Shown piece by piece: positions 1 through 9,123 of a stretch of 64,000 nt of DNA. The notes under the pieces are model-generated. The model saw only the letters and a list, made by a program, of their open reading frames with translations, was not told the origin of the DNA and searched no databases. Position 1 is the stretch's first letter. The number at the start of each line of letters is the position of its first letter. Origin of the DNA: Homalodisca vitripennis (Eukaryota; Arthropoda; Insecta; Hemiptera; Cicadellidae); contig NW_025777950.1 of the NCBI RefSeq assembly GCF_021130785.1, positions 62,001 through 126,000 on the forward strand, given 5' to 3'. The position numbers and the translations under genes are program-made.

Positions 1-544
1 TGCCTGTTAATAATCTCCATAAACCTTGAGTTCCTTCATATGTTTTTTCATTAATAATGATATCATTATGCTCAAAATTCACGGGCAAATTTCCAATCAT
101 AAAACTTTTCTTTTTTCTGTCCCAATGCAAACCAAATTTATCATCCTTTGCTCTAGGAAGAAAATTTTTTACCAATTTCACACCAATTATTATATCCGTT
201 GTTCCAGGACTTATTGGTTCAACTATGGTAGAGTCTTCAATGATTCGAGGTCTAAATGGTGTTGAAGATGGTAATTTTGGCAATTCAAACTCAGATTCTG
301 GTATCGAAATATCAGCAAATTGTCCGTACAACTGGAACCAAATTCATCAAATTTTGATTATCGCTTAAAACATTTTCAATTTTGCCCTCAACATTTTTTA
401 TTGCAGATGTTACAGGTTGATTAATTTTTTGAATAAATTCTTGTTCTTTTTTCATCAATTCGAATCTGTTCTTTAAATTCTTTGATTAATTTCTTTTTCT
501 ATTTGATCAAGTTTTTTTGCTTCTTCTGAAGTTACGTTCGCCAT
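1..544 (-). pseudogene. DUF8207-like Polinton-associated protein, frameshifted and cut by the window edge
   Basis: The minus strand opens with an ATG at 544 (start MANVTSEEAKKLDQIEKEI), then continues in other frames after shifts near 480 and near 325. The N-terminal part is charged and probably helical. The later part, about 1-325, ends at the window edge with the phrase YEGTQGLWRLLT, preceded by FGLHWDRKKKSFMIG. That combination (a charged N-terminus, then a strand-rich block with K-rich FMIG and YEGTxGLW) is what I know from the DUF8207 family common in insect genomes beside Polinton-like genes. Its biochemical role is unknown to me. The C-terminus lies outside the window. The ATG sits in CCTAAATAAATGG, a weaker version of the start element seen at other genes here. 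Plus-strand open frames over the same bases are shadows. Confidence 0.6.
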
Positions 545-562
545 TTATTTAGGAAAATTTTA

Positions 563-893
563 AACGTGGAACGTAAAAACGTGAACACGAAACGTGAAAA
601 CGAGAACACGAAACGTGAACACGGAACGTAAAACGTGAATGTGGAACGTGGAAACACGAACGTGAAACACGAACGTGAAACGTAAACACGAACGTGGAAC
701 GTAAACGTGAAAACGTGAACACGAAACGTGGAACGTGAACACGAAACGTGGAACGTGAACACGAAACGTGGAACGTGAACACGAACGTGAAACGTGAACA
801 CGAAACGTGGAACGTGAACACGAAACGTGGAACGTGAACACGAACGTGAAACGTGAACACGAAACGTGAAACATGAACGTGAACGTGGAACGT
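563..893. repeat. ACGTG minisatellite, about 10/20-bp units
   Basis: About 330 bases are built almost only from AACGTG, AACACG and AAACGTGG words. From about 711 to 870 a 20-bp unit (aacgtgaacacgaaacgtgg) repeats with small changes; at the edges shorter mixtures occur. It lies between the start of the DUF8207-like gene and the end of the ATPase gene. Long open frames run through it on the minus strand in all three phases because the unit has no stop codon, and I do not treat them as genes. The core ACGTG/CACGT is partly self-complementary. Confidence 0.9.
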
Positions 894-973
894 AACAGAT
901 TTACCGTTTTTCAGTTGTTTTCATAATGTAAATAAAAAGTAAAGATAATGTAAAAATAATTGTAACAAATATT

Positions 974-1652
974 TTATCGAGACCACTGAGCAGCATTTAT
1001 ATTAGAAAATTTATTCAGATATTTACCATTTTTAGGCTTCAAAGTTAGATTAATAGTTAAAAATCCGTAGTCTTCCTTCCAAATTTTATCACATAACTCA
1101 ATAAAGTGGTTAAAACTCATATCAGATCCCACATAATTGTTATAAATCTTTCTCGAATAGTGATCATCTTGCTTAAAAATACACAACATATTCAGGTTAT
1201 TTCTTATAACTTGTTTATCAACCTTTGAAAAGCATTGGGAAAGATAGATACAAGATATGTTTTTGTGACGAGACATTACGAAATATTCCTTAATAACGTC
1301 CTGATTTTCCAAAATACAATCATCAAAAACGATTAACGAATTGGGTTTACATTCGCTTAACGGAACTATGTCCTCAGAAGCATTATAAAAATGTGATATT
1401 TTTTTGTTTAAGTTTTTCTCAATATTTTCAAATCTTTCTTGTAATTTTTTATAGGCGTCTTGTTCTAAAGATTTACTAAAAACATACAAATTGGAATAAG
1501 GAATCAACCTATTGTAGATAAAATTCAATAATAAAGTTGTTTTTCCACATCCACTTGAACCAACAATTAACAATCTGATTGGTTGATCTTTCTTATTTTC
1601 TTCAAACGTTTGAAGTTTTATCTAATCTTTTTGCTTTAAAAAATTTCTCCAT
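974..1652 (-). pseudogene. Virus-type DNA packaging ATPase (A32/FtsK-like), one frameshift near the N-terminus
   Basis: The main frame (974 to about 1621) has a Walker A loop GSSGCGKTT followed by LLLNFIYN, and a Walker B strand NSLIVFDDCI with two acidic residues. About 20-30 residues later comes a polar segment (FVMSRHKNISCIYLSQ) that fits the sensor strand. This is the layout of the A32-like packaging ATPases of Polintons, adintoviruses and large DNA viruses, which drive genome entry into capsids. The likely start is the ATG at 1652, in the shared start element TCTATTTAAATGGAG. It encodes MEKFFKAKRLDKTSNV and then a stop, while the body is in another frame, so a single-base change around 1605-1625 separates them. 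The total of about 225 residues is normal for the family. It is divergent from the structural-like gene at 1693, 40 bases away. Confidence 0.75.
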
Positions 1653-1672
1653 TTAAATAGAAGATTTTCATC
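1650..1672 (-). promoter_or_regulatory. Shared start-codon element (ATPase)
   Basis: On the minus strand the bases read TCTATTTAAATGGAG with the ATG at 1652. The preceding TGAAAATCT is less T-rich than at other sites. One of eight related elements in this region. Confidence 0.5.
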
Positions 1673-1692
1673 TTGAAGCAACGCTTGCGAAA

Positions 1693-2430
1693 ATGAAGCT
1701 GTTCAAGTTGACTTCAGAAAGCTCTAAATTAGTTTTAAACTTGGAACATCCTATACACTTAGAGGAAGAATCAAATTATTTTATCGGTTTTAAGCGGTTT
1801 TTATTCTGACAATTTTTGTAATAAATATTAGTGAAAGTTCTCCTTATTGCATAGGATTTAGTGAGAAGAACATAACAAAATACTATGGTTTAAACAAAGG
1901 ATATTATACTTTCGATCAAATAAAAAATTCCCTTAAAAAATTATCTGAAAACATTCAAACAATCAGATAAATCTTTAAACTTTGACGAAAACAAGTTTGA
2001 AATGCAAAAAAATTATCTCTCTAATAAAATTCAAATAAAATCACCAGTAAGAATAATGTTTTCAGCAATTATTGTAGATTTGTTAGGGTTTGTTCAAGAA
2101 ACTATTGAGCCAAATCAGGTATATTTAGGAAATAAAACGCCAAAATTTAGACCGTTCGATGTAATTGAAGTGCACTGCAATCTCGTTGAACCTAGTTTTG
2201 AAAATCATACCGAACATTTACACAAAGAATCTGAAATTTTGTACACTTTTTTCCCAAATGTTGCTTATGGATCAAAAATCAGTGAAAAACCAAATGAAAT
2301 CGATTATATTCCAATTAGAAAAAATATTAAAAGAATTCAAAAAATCGTTCTGACTATTCAAGACTCTGAAGGAAATCTATTAAATAATGAGAGTAAAACA
2401 ACAATATATTTAAGATTGTCGAAAGAATGA
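1693..2430 (+). pseudogene. Polinton-associated structural-like protein (possible minor capsid/penton), N-terminal half frameshifted
   Basis: A long open part (2002-2430) has the hydrophobic strand pattern IMFSAIIVDLLGF, then PFDVIEVHCNLVEPS, then FFPNVAYGSKI, and ends IVLTIQDSEGNLLNN...IYLRLSKE. I know this architecture (a beta-rich protein with LLGF, a central CN-V pair, FFP and a terminal QD.G.L...I.LRL) from a family repeated in arthropod genomes beside Polinton-like cores. Its identity as the penton or minor capsid subunit is inference. The start is probably the ATG at 1693 (MKLFKLTSESSKLVLNLEH). That frame stops near 1807, and further in-phase pieces between 1810 and 2000 (for example YCIGFSEKNITKYYGL) show at least two shifts. 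The whole gene would be about 245 residues. Plus strand, followed by the BRO genes. Confidence 0.55.
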
Positions 2431-2431
2431 T

Positions 2432-2605
2432 GAATCAAGGGGAGCTATTGAATAGCTTACCTTCAAATTTTCAAGAAAACAACTTTTGAATGTATAAATT
2501 ACAAGAGTCTATGCCATAGACCCTTTCAAAATCTTCATCCTGACACTGTTTTTATCAATGAATCTGGGCTTTATTCTCAAAATAAAAAATTACTAGTTAA
2601 ATTTT
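2432..2605 (+). pseudogene. Remnant of an extra BRO-N copy
   Basis: Between the structural-like gene and the BRO gene lies a short stretch whose frames read LLNSLPSNFQENN and, after a shift, LHPDTVFINESGLYSQN. Both phrases match the second half of the neighbouring BRO-N domain, where NTVFINEAGIYSLTL occurs at about 2846-2890. The nucleotides also match: ttcaaattttcaagaaaaca here against ttcaaactttcaaaaaacac at about 2831. It therefore looks like the tail of a tandemly duplicated BRO gene that lost its front. No start codon or full domain remains. Confidence 0.45.
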
Positions 2606-2623
2606 TTTTCTATCTGAATGGAG
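2602..2623 (+). promoter_or_regulatory. Shared start-codon element (BRO gene)
   Basis: TTTTTTTTCTATCTGAATGG ends at the ATG at 2618. It has a longer T run than most and a G in place of the second A of TAAATG. It decided the start chosen for the BRO gene. Confidence 0.5.
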
Positions 2624-3376
2624 TCAGTTGTGAATCTACTCAAATTCAATAATAAAGAAATTTTAACATTTGTTGACGAAAATAATGAATTTTGGTTAAA
2701 GGCGAAAGATGTTGCAGAGGTGTTAGAATATAAAGATACAAAGAAAGCAATTAAAGAACATGTCAAAGAAAAATATAAAAAAAGCTTCTAAAACATACAT
2801 TCTGAAGGTAGGGGTGATTCGCCCCCGCCTTCAAACTTTCAAAAAACACTGTTTTCATAAATGAAGCAGGCATATATTCTTTAACCTTGAAATCTAAAAT
2901 GAAAATAGCAGAAATGTTTCAAGATTGGGTTTTAGAAGAAGTTTTACCAAGTATTCGTAAATTTGGTGTGTACAAACTTGAAAACGAAAATAAGCAGTTA
3001 AAAGATGAAATAAAACAGTTACAAATTTCAGGTCAAATGAAATCCTTGAAAATAGAGAATCAAGAATTGCGAATGGAATTAATGAAGAGAGATATGGTAT
3101 GTAAAGATTTTGATAAGAAAAAACACCATGTTTTTGTGTTAATTAAGAAGAATCACATGTGGGAATGGCCTTATTACGTTATCAGAGCTCAGAAACGAGA
3201 AATACCAAACCGATTAAAAACATCTAAAAATAAATTATCCTGAATTAGAGATTTTGTTCATTGATGACGAACCAAATTCTATCAATCTGTATAACCAAAT
3301 GAAAGAATCTTTGAATATTTTATACAACGGAAATCATTTTACTACAAAATATGGCAGAATCTCGACTGATTTATAG
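2618..3376 (+). pseudogene. BRO-family protein (BRO-N domain, coiled linker, DUF3627-like C-terminus), frameshifted
   Basis: The start ATG at 2618 lies in the shared element TTTCTATCTGAATGGAG. The first frame gives FNNKEILTFVDENNEFWLKA and KDVAEVLEYKDTKKAIKEHV, the typical BRO-N opening. It stops at about 2789, and the domain resumes at about 2846 with TVFINEAGIYSLTLKSKM and FQDWVLEEVLPSIRKFGVY. A 50-residue charged coiled-coil-like linker follows (ENENKQLKDEIKQL), then HVFVLIKKNHMWEWPYYVIR, which resembles the DUF3627 C-terminal domain found with BRO or MSV199 domains in insect viruses. After a shift near 3225 it ends ELEILFIDDEPNSINLYNQ and stops at 3374-3376. BRO proteins bind DNA and are dispersed among baculoviruses, entomopoxviruses and phages; the exact role here is unknown. 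The 2761-2830 part has several stops and one or more indels. Confidence 0.72.
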
Positions 3377-3386
3377 AATATCTAAA

Positions 3387-3725
3387 TTACACGATGAAAA
3401 TGTTAAACTCTCGAATTATGATATTTTGTTTGTAAATGTTTAGCATAACTAGGTAACCATCGTAGAATTTTTTTTCATATTCACAGGGCATTTCGTTTTT
3501 ATAACTTTCGCTGAAAATTTTTTTAGCACAATCTTTGCAAAAAGCATCTTTTCTATCTTTACTATACTGCCAGTTATTAAATTCAGAAATATTTTTAATT
3601 TCTTTACAAAAGTAACACTTTTTCTCTTCTAAAGTTAATTTGTTCATTTTAACGTATAATTCCTTACAATAACAGTCTTTTCTATTCTCTTCTTGACACT
3701 TTGTACATTTCTTTTGAGACTCCAT
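3387..3725 (-). CDS. Small CxxC zinc-binding protein, copy A (internally deleted)
   Basis: A 112-residue frame starts at the ATG at 3725 within a perfect TTTTTTCTATTTAAATGGAG element. It contains CTKCQEENRKDCYC near the N-terminus, then KKCYFCKEIKNISEFNNWQ, then KDAFCKDCAKK. The second motif (C-x2-C-x-E-x-K-x4-EF...KD-x2-C-x2-C) is a small zinc ribbon often met in phage and large-virus proteins. Against its neighbour (copy B), the first zinc unit lost about 33 residues between CTKC and the next CKELY, and the C-terminal finger is degraded (CEYEKKFYDGYL in place of CECGRTIKWLNNYQ). The last bases converge on the end of the BRO gene, 10 bases away. Function unknown; DNA or RNA binding is likely from the fold. 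Confidence 0.6.
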   Translation of the reverse strand: MESQKKCTKCQEENRKDCYCKELYVKMNKLTLEEKKCYFCKEIKNISEFNNWQYSKDRKDAFCKDCAKKIFSESYKNEMPCEYEKKFYDGYLVMLNIYKQNIIIREFNIFIV

Positions 3726-3739
3726 TTAAATAGAAAAAA
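3722..3739 (-). promoter_or_regulatory. Shared start-codon element (zinc protein A)
   Basis: The minus strand reads TTTTTTCTATTTAAATGG with the ATG at 3725. It is the clearest copy, with a T run, CTAT and TTAAATGG. Confidence 0.55.
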
Positions 3740-3759
3740 TTATTACACAATGAAAAATG

Positions 3760-4143
3760 TTAAACTCTTAACTTATGATATTTTGTTTGTAAATGTTTTT
3801 GATAATTATTTAACCATTTTATAGTTCTTCCACATTCACATTGAGTATCTTCATAATATAATCTATGGTGATTCTTCTTTACACAATCTTTACAATATGA
3901 GTCTTTCTTATCTCTACTATAGTGATCACTATTAAACTCTGAAATTTTTTTAGTTTCTTTACATTTAAGACATTCTTTATCTTCCAAAGTTAATTTTTCT
4001 ATTTTATCATATAATTCTTTATGATATTCCCTTTCACAATCTTTGCAATTATAATGCATTCCATCTTTCCTATTTTTATCTTTATAAAATTCATTTAAAT
4101 CTTTAAATTCTTTGCACTTTGTACATTTCTTTTGAGACTCCGT
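3760..4143 (-). CDS. Small CxxC zinc-binding protein, copy B (canonical ATG replaced by ACG)
   Basis: The longest frame opening with ATG starts at 4059, but the frame is open to 4143 and aligns there with the start of copy A (xESQKKCTKC). The expected ATG reads ACG, inside a copy of the shared start element (TCTATATATAAACGGAG). With the upstream part the protein has 127 residues: zinc unit 1 (CTKCKEFKDLNEFYKDKNRK, then CKDC), zinc unit 2 (CLKCKETKKISEFNSDHYSR, then CKDC) and a C-terminal finger CECGRTIKWLNNYQKHLQTK ending YHKL, similar to virus-type C2H2 fingers. It is the fuller of the two tandem copies. Either translation starts at the ATG at 4059, losing most of unit 1, or the gene is inactivated. 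Nucleic-acid binding is inferred. Confidence 0.6.
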   Translation of the reverse strand, partial: TESQKKCTKCKEFKDLNEFYKDKNRKDGMHYNCKDCEREYHKELYDKIEKLTLEDKECLKCKETKKISEFNSDHYSRDKKDSYCKDCVKKNHHRLYYEDTQCECGRTIKWLNNYQKHLQTKYHKLRV

Positions 4144-4160
4144 TTATATATAGAAAATTT
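4140..4160 (-). promoter_or_regulatory. Degenerate start-codon element (zinc protein B, ATG changed to ACG)
   Basis: The minus strand reads AAATTTTCTATATATAAACGG. The T/A-rich core and the GGAG following it are kept, but the start triplet at 4143-4141 is ACG. Confidence 0.45.
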
Positions 4161-4163
4161 ATA

Positions 4164-5176
4164 TTACAGCTTTGACTTCTTCAATTCATATTCATAAAAC
4201 TTTCCGGTTATTTCTTCATTATTTAAATCTTTTATACTATAAGTTACAGGATCTGTGTTATTAATTTGATAAATCACAAAGGTTTCTCTTGACCAATTGT
4301 TCTTATATTTGTTCGAAAAATGTTTGTTTTTTTACTAACAATTCTTACATGATCATTGACTTTAAATTTAGTTTTCGTATGAATTTCAGGTGGAACATAC
4401 TTGAAAACGGTCTCTAATAACTCCTTTTCTGCATCCTTATCTACGTCTTTCGGTTTCATTTTGATTGTGCTATGAACAGTATCGTTATATTTCTTTACGA
4501 TTTCTTGAAGAATATCGATCCATTTAAAGTTTTTATTAATCTCAAAAAGAACCTTCATTCTTTCATTTTGAGTTCTGTTATATCTCTCTACAATACTTGA
4601 TTTCTCTTCGTTTTCAGTATGATAAATCTTAATGTTGTATTTTCTCAAAACTTCGTTAAATTCTTTATTTTTAAACTCTAAACCCTTATCTGTATGAAGT
4701 AGATTTGGTGGTTTGTGATTGATCCTTATGGCATCTTTTACTATATCTTCGAAAGCTTTTGAAATATCCTTGCCGTTTTTTCTTTTGATAGCTCTTGACC
4801 AAGCATATTTTGAGAAAGTATCAATAACATTTAACATATACTTAAATCCATCATTTTGATCTGAATAGTTAGACATTATAACTAAATCTGCTGCCCATAA
4901 ATCGTCAATTCCTAATGTTATAATTTTTCTCTTTTTAAACTTTTTTCGTACTGGTGCATGAATTTCTCGAGCTTCAATCTCTATCTCATCTTTAGTCTTC
5001 AATTCTTGCTTAACAGGTTTTGGATTTGGATTCTTTATAAACTTACTCTTGTTTGTCTTACATTTTGAACATTTTGCAGCGATTCTATACAATCCATTTT
5101 GAGTTTGAACGATTTTTGAATCTATATTTTTCGTTTTCTTTTTACACTTGTGACAGTGAATTAAATCATCTTCCAT
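4164..5176 (-). pseudogene. Retroviral-type (rve) integrase with N-terminal DUF5679-like zinc ribbon; C-terminus frameshifted
   Basis: The frame from the ATG at 5176 runs 300 residues. Residues 8-39 form a zinc ribbon (C8-x2-C11 and C36-x2-C39) resembling DUF5679. From about 73 the sequence is typical Polinton integrase: EIHAPVRKKFKKRK, IDDLWAADLVIM (D97), FKYMLNVIDTFSKYAW, LLHTDKGLEF (D163), SSIVERYNRT (E198). D163 and E198 are 34 residues apart, giving the D,D35E triad. The enzyme joins element ends to host DNA. At about residue 286 the frame shifts; the true C-terminus continues in another frame (NNTDPVTYSIKDLN ... FYEYELKKSKL) and stops at 4164-4166. The start codon directly abuts the polymerase stop (TAAATGG). 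The usual N-terminal part of Polinton integrases is missing, as if the ribbon replaced it. Confidence 0.82.
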
Positions 5177-8100
5177 TTACATATCAAAGTTTCCAAGTTT
5201 GTTTAACTCTTCTAAAATATCTGTTTTATATCCATACGGTACTGTATCGATCTTATTTTCTAGGACAATTCTCTTATCATCTTTAGCGTTCAGTGCTAAC
5301 TTGTTTTATAGTGACGGTGTACAACTCATGTTTGTAGCTTTTGATTACTGTCATCTCCCTAAATTCTTCTTTATCTTCGAACAAACATCTCTTCAAGTTT
5401 TCGATATTTATTGTTTTATTTACAACGCTTCTCTTAATTCCTTTACACCTAACTGGGTTTTTATCTAGATATTTGTACGAGTACATCTTAGACCTTAAAC
5501 CACAAAATTCTTCTAAAACTTCGCTATTTAACTCATCTTTGAATTTCCCTATTACCTTCTTATTTTTAGTAGTGAAACATTCATGATCTTTTGGATAATC
5601 ACTTGTATCAAAGTCATCTATATTTTCTTTAATAATTTTAAAAGGATCTCGTTTCAATTCTAGGAAATAACTGTCTGTATCCATGTAACACAGATTCAAA
5701 TCTGGATCAAACTTCTTTAATTTGTCGTAATAAAACTCGTACATTAGCAATTTTGAGAGGTCGAGAACTGAAAATCCTATGTAAATCGGTTTGTTAAATT
5801 TAACCTTTTGTTTATACATGTGACTCGCTATACAGTTGTCGTCAAAGATAGTGAAGCTTTTGAAGTTCGTTTTCTTGGCCTGTTTCATTGAAAATTCTTC
5901 ATTTCCTAGTCTAATATCGCATCTATTTCGCACATTTTCCATACTTTTTCCAAAAAACTGAGTTGTTCATCAGCTTATAAAAATCCTTCTCAAAGTCACT
6001 TGTAGCTTTGGTCCTCATATTAGTATTAAAATCAATGTACTCTTTCATAAAAGGCTTCTGATCGAATGCAATAACTCTATTCACATGTTTCAAAATCATA
6101 CCTTGTTCCAAATAGAACTTCAAATTTCTCGAATGAACAACGTATTCAGTTTTATCCAGTAGAGTTGTGCAAAGTTTGTTTTTAAAATGTTCTGGAGCAA
6201 GAGGTAAATCCTTGTGATGTTCGTGTAAATTCGTTGGATATCCAAGATCAACTTCGAGAATATAGCCATAATCTTCGTCGCCAGTGAGTTCCAAAATTGT
6301 TTCTTTCCATTCTTCAGTTGTGTAAGTTTTTGGATCCATCCACTTGATATCACTAAACGGCAGTTTTTGCATTAGGCCATACCCATAAAGGTTATTAGCA
6401 TCAACGTATAACAAATAGTTTTTCGGGCTTTGTCTTATCGAAATCTTTCAAATATTTGTTATTTGCTTTCACATATCGTTTAATACACTGAGAAATGCCC
6501 CCGCGAATGCCTTTTTCAATCATCAAATACATATTATAATCGTTAATTAGCTGAAGCTCAATTTTCGTTAATTTTAACATTGCGTCCCATGCGAGACTGG
6601 GAGCTGTTAGATAGTGTGCCGGATCGAGTTTATAACAATTAAGGCAAATGTTTCTGAAATTTTCGAATATATCAGCAAGCAATAAAACATCTTGGATATT
6701 GTACAAATCAGAGTAATTTCCAAGATTTTTCTCTTTTAATTTGTTCCAAACGCTCAAGTAGTGTTGATAATCTTTCTCAGATATGCTCTCATCTGTCAAA
6801 AGTGAATAGAAATCTTGAATTCTTAATTCTTCTGTGTAATCAAGTTTTTCAATACTATCGATAAATTCATAGGGAAATATTCCTTTTCCAGATAGAATTT
6901 TAAAGATTTCTTCTTCGTCATTTGGCTGTCTTTCTATAATTTCATTCAGTCCATCCTGTATAAAATGATTTGTATGTTTGAAGTCTTCTTTCTTTAAATT
7001 TTTCGCTAACTTTTCTATAGACGAGGCCATGAATCTGAACGTGTCTACAAACGAAAACTTGATGAATTTTCTTGGCTTATCACCTTCGAATTCATAGCCA
7101 TATCCAGAATTTACAGAATAATTTATATATTTTTCATCGGTGTTTGCAATCAAATCAACATTTCCATATTGTTTAGCCAATTCTTTTATGTACAAATGAG
7201 TATCGTAATTTGACATATTGTGGCAGAAAACGGGAATATTCTGAGGAAATTTCAAATTTAGATTGCAACATGCATGAGCTGCGCCTCGAAACTGGCCGGT
7301 TTAAATGACAATGATCTCTCACTTTATTATAACTCTTATCTTTCCAACTATCAGGAGTAAAACCATACTGAATTGACCCAACATCATAAGCAGACCATTC
7401 ACAGATATGACAAACGTTTGAATTTTGATATGAAATTTCTTCTTCTTCTGTCAATTTCATAGGTTTCATGTTCTTAGAATTATATTTTTTCGCTATGTAT
7501 TTCGATAATTTATTGAGTTCTTCAAACAATTTTGTCGGGACGTTTTTTTCAAATCTTCTTCATTTTTGGCACGATAACATATCGGTTTGTACATGCGATT
7601 GGTCACATTCGACACTAAATATAGAGTAAAACCATAAGGAATGTGCCTCTGAATCTTGGTTGTAGTCGATCTTTGTGGATTGTTCTTGCATGTCGGAATG
7701 TTTTCTAATATGCTCTCAAAGTCCATATAAATTACGTACGGATGGTTAAATTTCTTTTGATAATTAGTAAATTTAGTTGTTTGACCTGGAAATGGCATAA
7801 TTGGCTTACAAACTTCATGATTTTTTACAAATTTCTAAGTGATCTGTTAAATCTCCAGATTTGTAAAAATGGCTTAAACATCTTCTACACAAAAATTTTC
7901 TTTCTTTATGTTTAGACAACTGCGAAGAAACAAGCTTATTTAAATCGGTTATCAAAACATAATGAGATTTATCATCTTGTTTAACATACAATAAATCAAT
8001 GTTTGTTTCAGCGTCATATTTTTCAGAAATTTGTAACGGAACAATGTTAATATTTTCATCAAAACTGTAGACATTGATAGACATTGTTGGATACTTATAC

Positions 8101-9107
8101 TTGGAATTGTAGCTTCGTTTTTTCAAATATTTGTATATCTTTCAGAGACATTGGATACTCAAAACCTGAAAATATTTCGTCATTCACAAATTTTTCGTAT
8201 TGCTTTACACGTTCACAGTCTCTTTCTGGTTTTTCAATAGCACATCTTATTGAGTAAATAAAGCAAAAATCATCTCTATTTTTTTATATTTATACAAGCT
8301 TTTTTATCTTTGATATTCTTTGGTAAATCGATGTATGATCCTGCATTCATCATTTCGTGTTTGTTAAGGCTCAAAACTAGTTGTTTACAACTTTTAAATG
8401 TCCATCCGGAACCTTTATTTGGGTTATTCGTTTGTTCTCGATGTGTTAATTTATTAAATTGCTTAGTAATAAAGTCGTTTACGTCAAAGATTTCGTCTGC
8501 TTTGATAGTAAAATACATTAGACATGTTTGCGGTTCACCATTCACTAAAGTTCGTTCGTATTCACATTCCAAAGAGAGATAGCCCTTCATATTTTTAACA
8601 TTTTCTTGAAATTTCTCGATTAAACTTTTAATTTCTGACCGCATAATTGAAAGATATTTGTAAATTGACATGGAATTGTCGTTCAAGTTTGTTAAAATGT
8701 ATTGCTTGAAAAGACCGTGTATTGAGGATAAAACTTCTACATCAATGATATTTTCGGATTTTACTTTAAGAGTTTTATCAATTTCTTCGATCATTTCAGA
8801 CTTGGTTTTATCGTTAGTACCGATAGCCAACTTTTCAGCTATTGAATGAAGTTTTTCATCATTAAATAGGTCGAGATTTTTCTTTTCAACTTTGAAATTT
8901 CTCTTTAATTCACGTAGTTTCTCAATATTAAACATGTTTTCGTGATCGGCAATTTTATTTTCTCTAGCCCACTGTCTTAAATAATTTAGTTCATTATTGT
9001 AAATTTGCTTGTTTTTTTTCATGACTTTTAGAATTATAATGGCGATCATAGTTTTTTCTTAAAATTTCTATTTTGCAGAACGGACATGATATTTTATCGC
9101 GCTCCAT
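5177..9107 (-). pseudogene. Family B (protein-primed type) DNA polymerase, multiple frameshifts
   Basis: The likely start is the ATG at 9107 in the element TTTTTCTATCTAAATGGAG; the stop TAA is at 5177-5179. The gene begins with a C2H2-like finger (CPFC ... HYNSKSH), followed after an A-run shift near 9022 by a long helical N-terminal part ending NAGSYIDLPKNIKD. Then come the exonuclease motifs: Exo I YMDFES (about 7721), Exo II FCHNMSNYD (about 7210), and Exo III within NYSDLYNIQD (about 6700). Polymerase motif A is YVDANNLYG (about 6400), motif B is split by a shift at LMNNSVF (about 5950), and motif C is YMDTDS (about 5675). About 1,300 residues is the right size for Polinton pPolB, which copies the element using a terminal protein primer. 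I see breaks near 9022, 8276, 8130, 7810, 7510, 7255, 6410, 5940 and 5285, several in homopolymers. Confidence 0.85.
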
Positions 9108-9123
9108 TTAGATAGAAAAATTT
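9105..9123 (-). promoter_or_regulatory. Shared start-codon element (DNA polymerase)
   Basis: The minus strand reads AATTTTTCTATCTAAATGG with the ATG at 9107. It fixes the start of the polymerase at the residues before the C2H2-like finger. Confidence 0.55.

Noticed and set aside
26..368. Plus-strand genes at the left edge
   Set aside because: The minus strand holds conserved DUF8207-like words over the same bases; the plus frames are shadows.
532..874. Three overlapping 89-104 residue frames on the minus strand (HVSCSRSTF-type repeats)
   Set aside because: They are translations of the ACGTG minisatellite in all three phases; the repeat unit simply lacks stop codons.
563..893. CRISPR array
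   Set aside because: There are no unique spacers; the repeats are contiguous and degenerate, and the setting is eukaryotic.
5053..5586. Plus-strand frames across the integrase/polymerase junction
   Set aside because: Antisense to strongly conserved integrase and polymerase segments.
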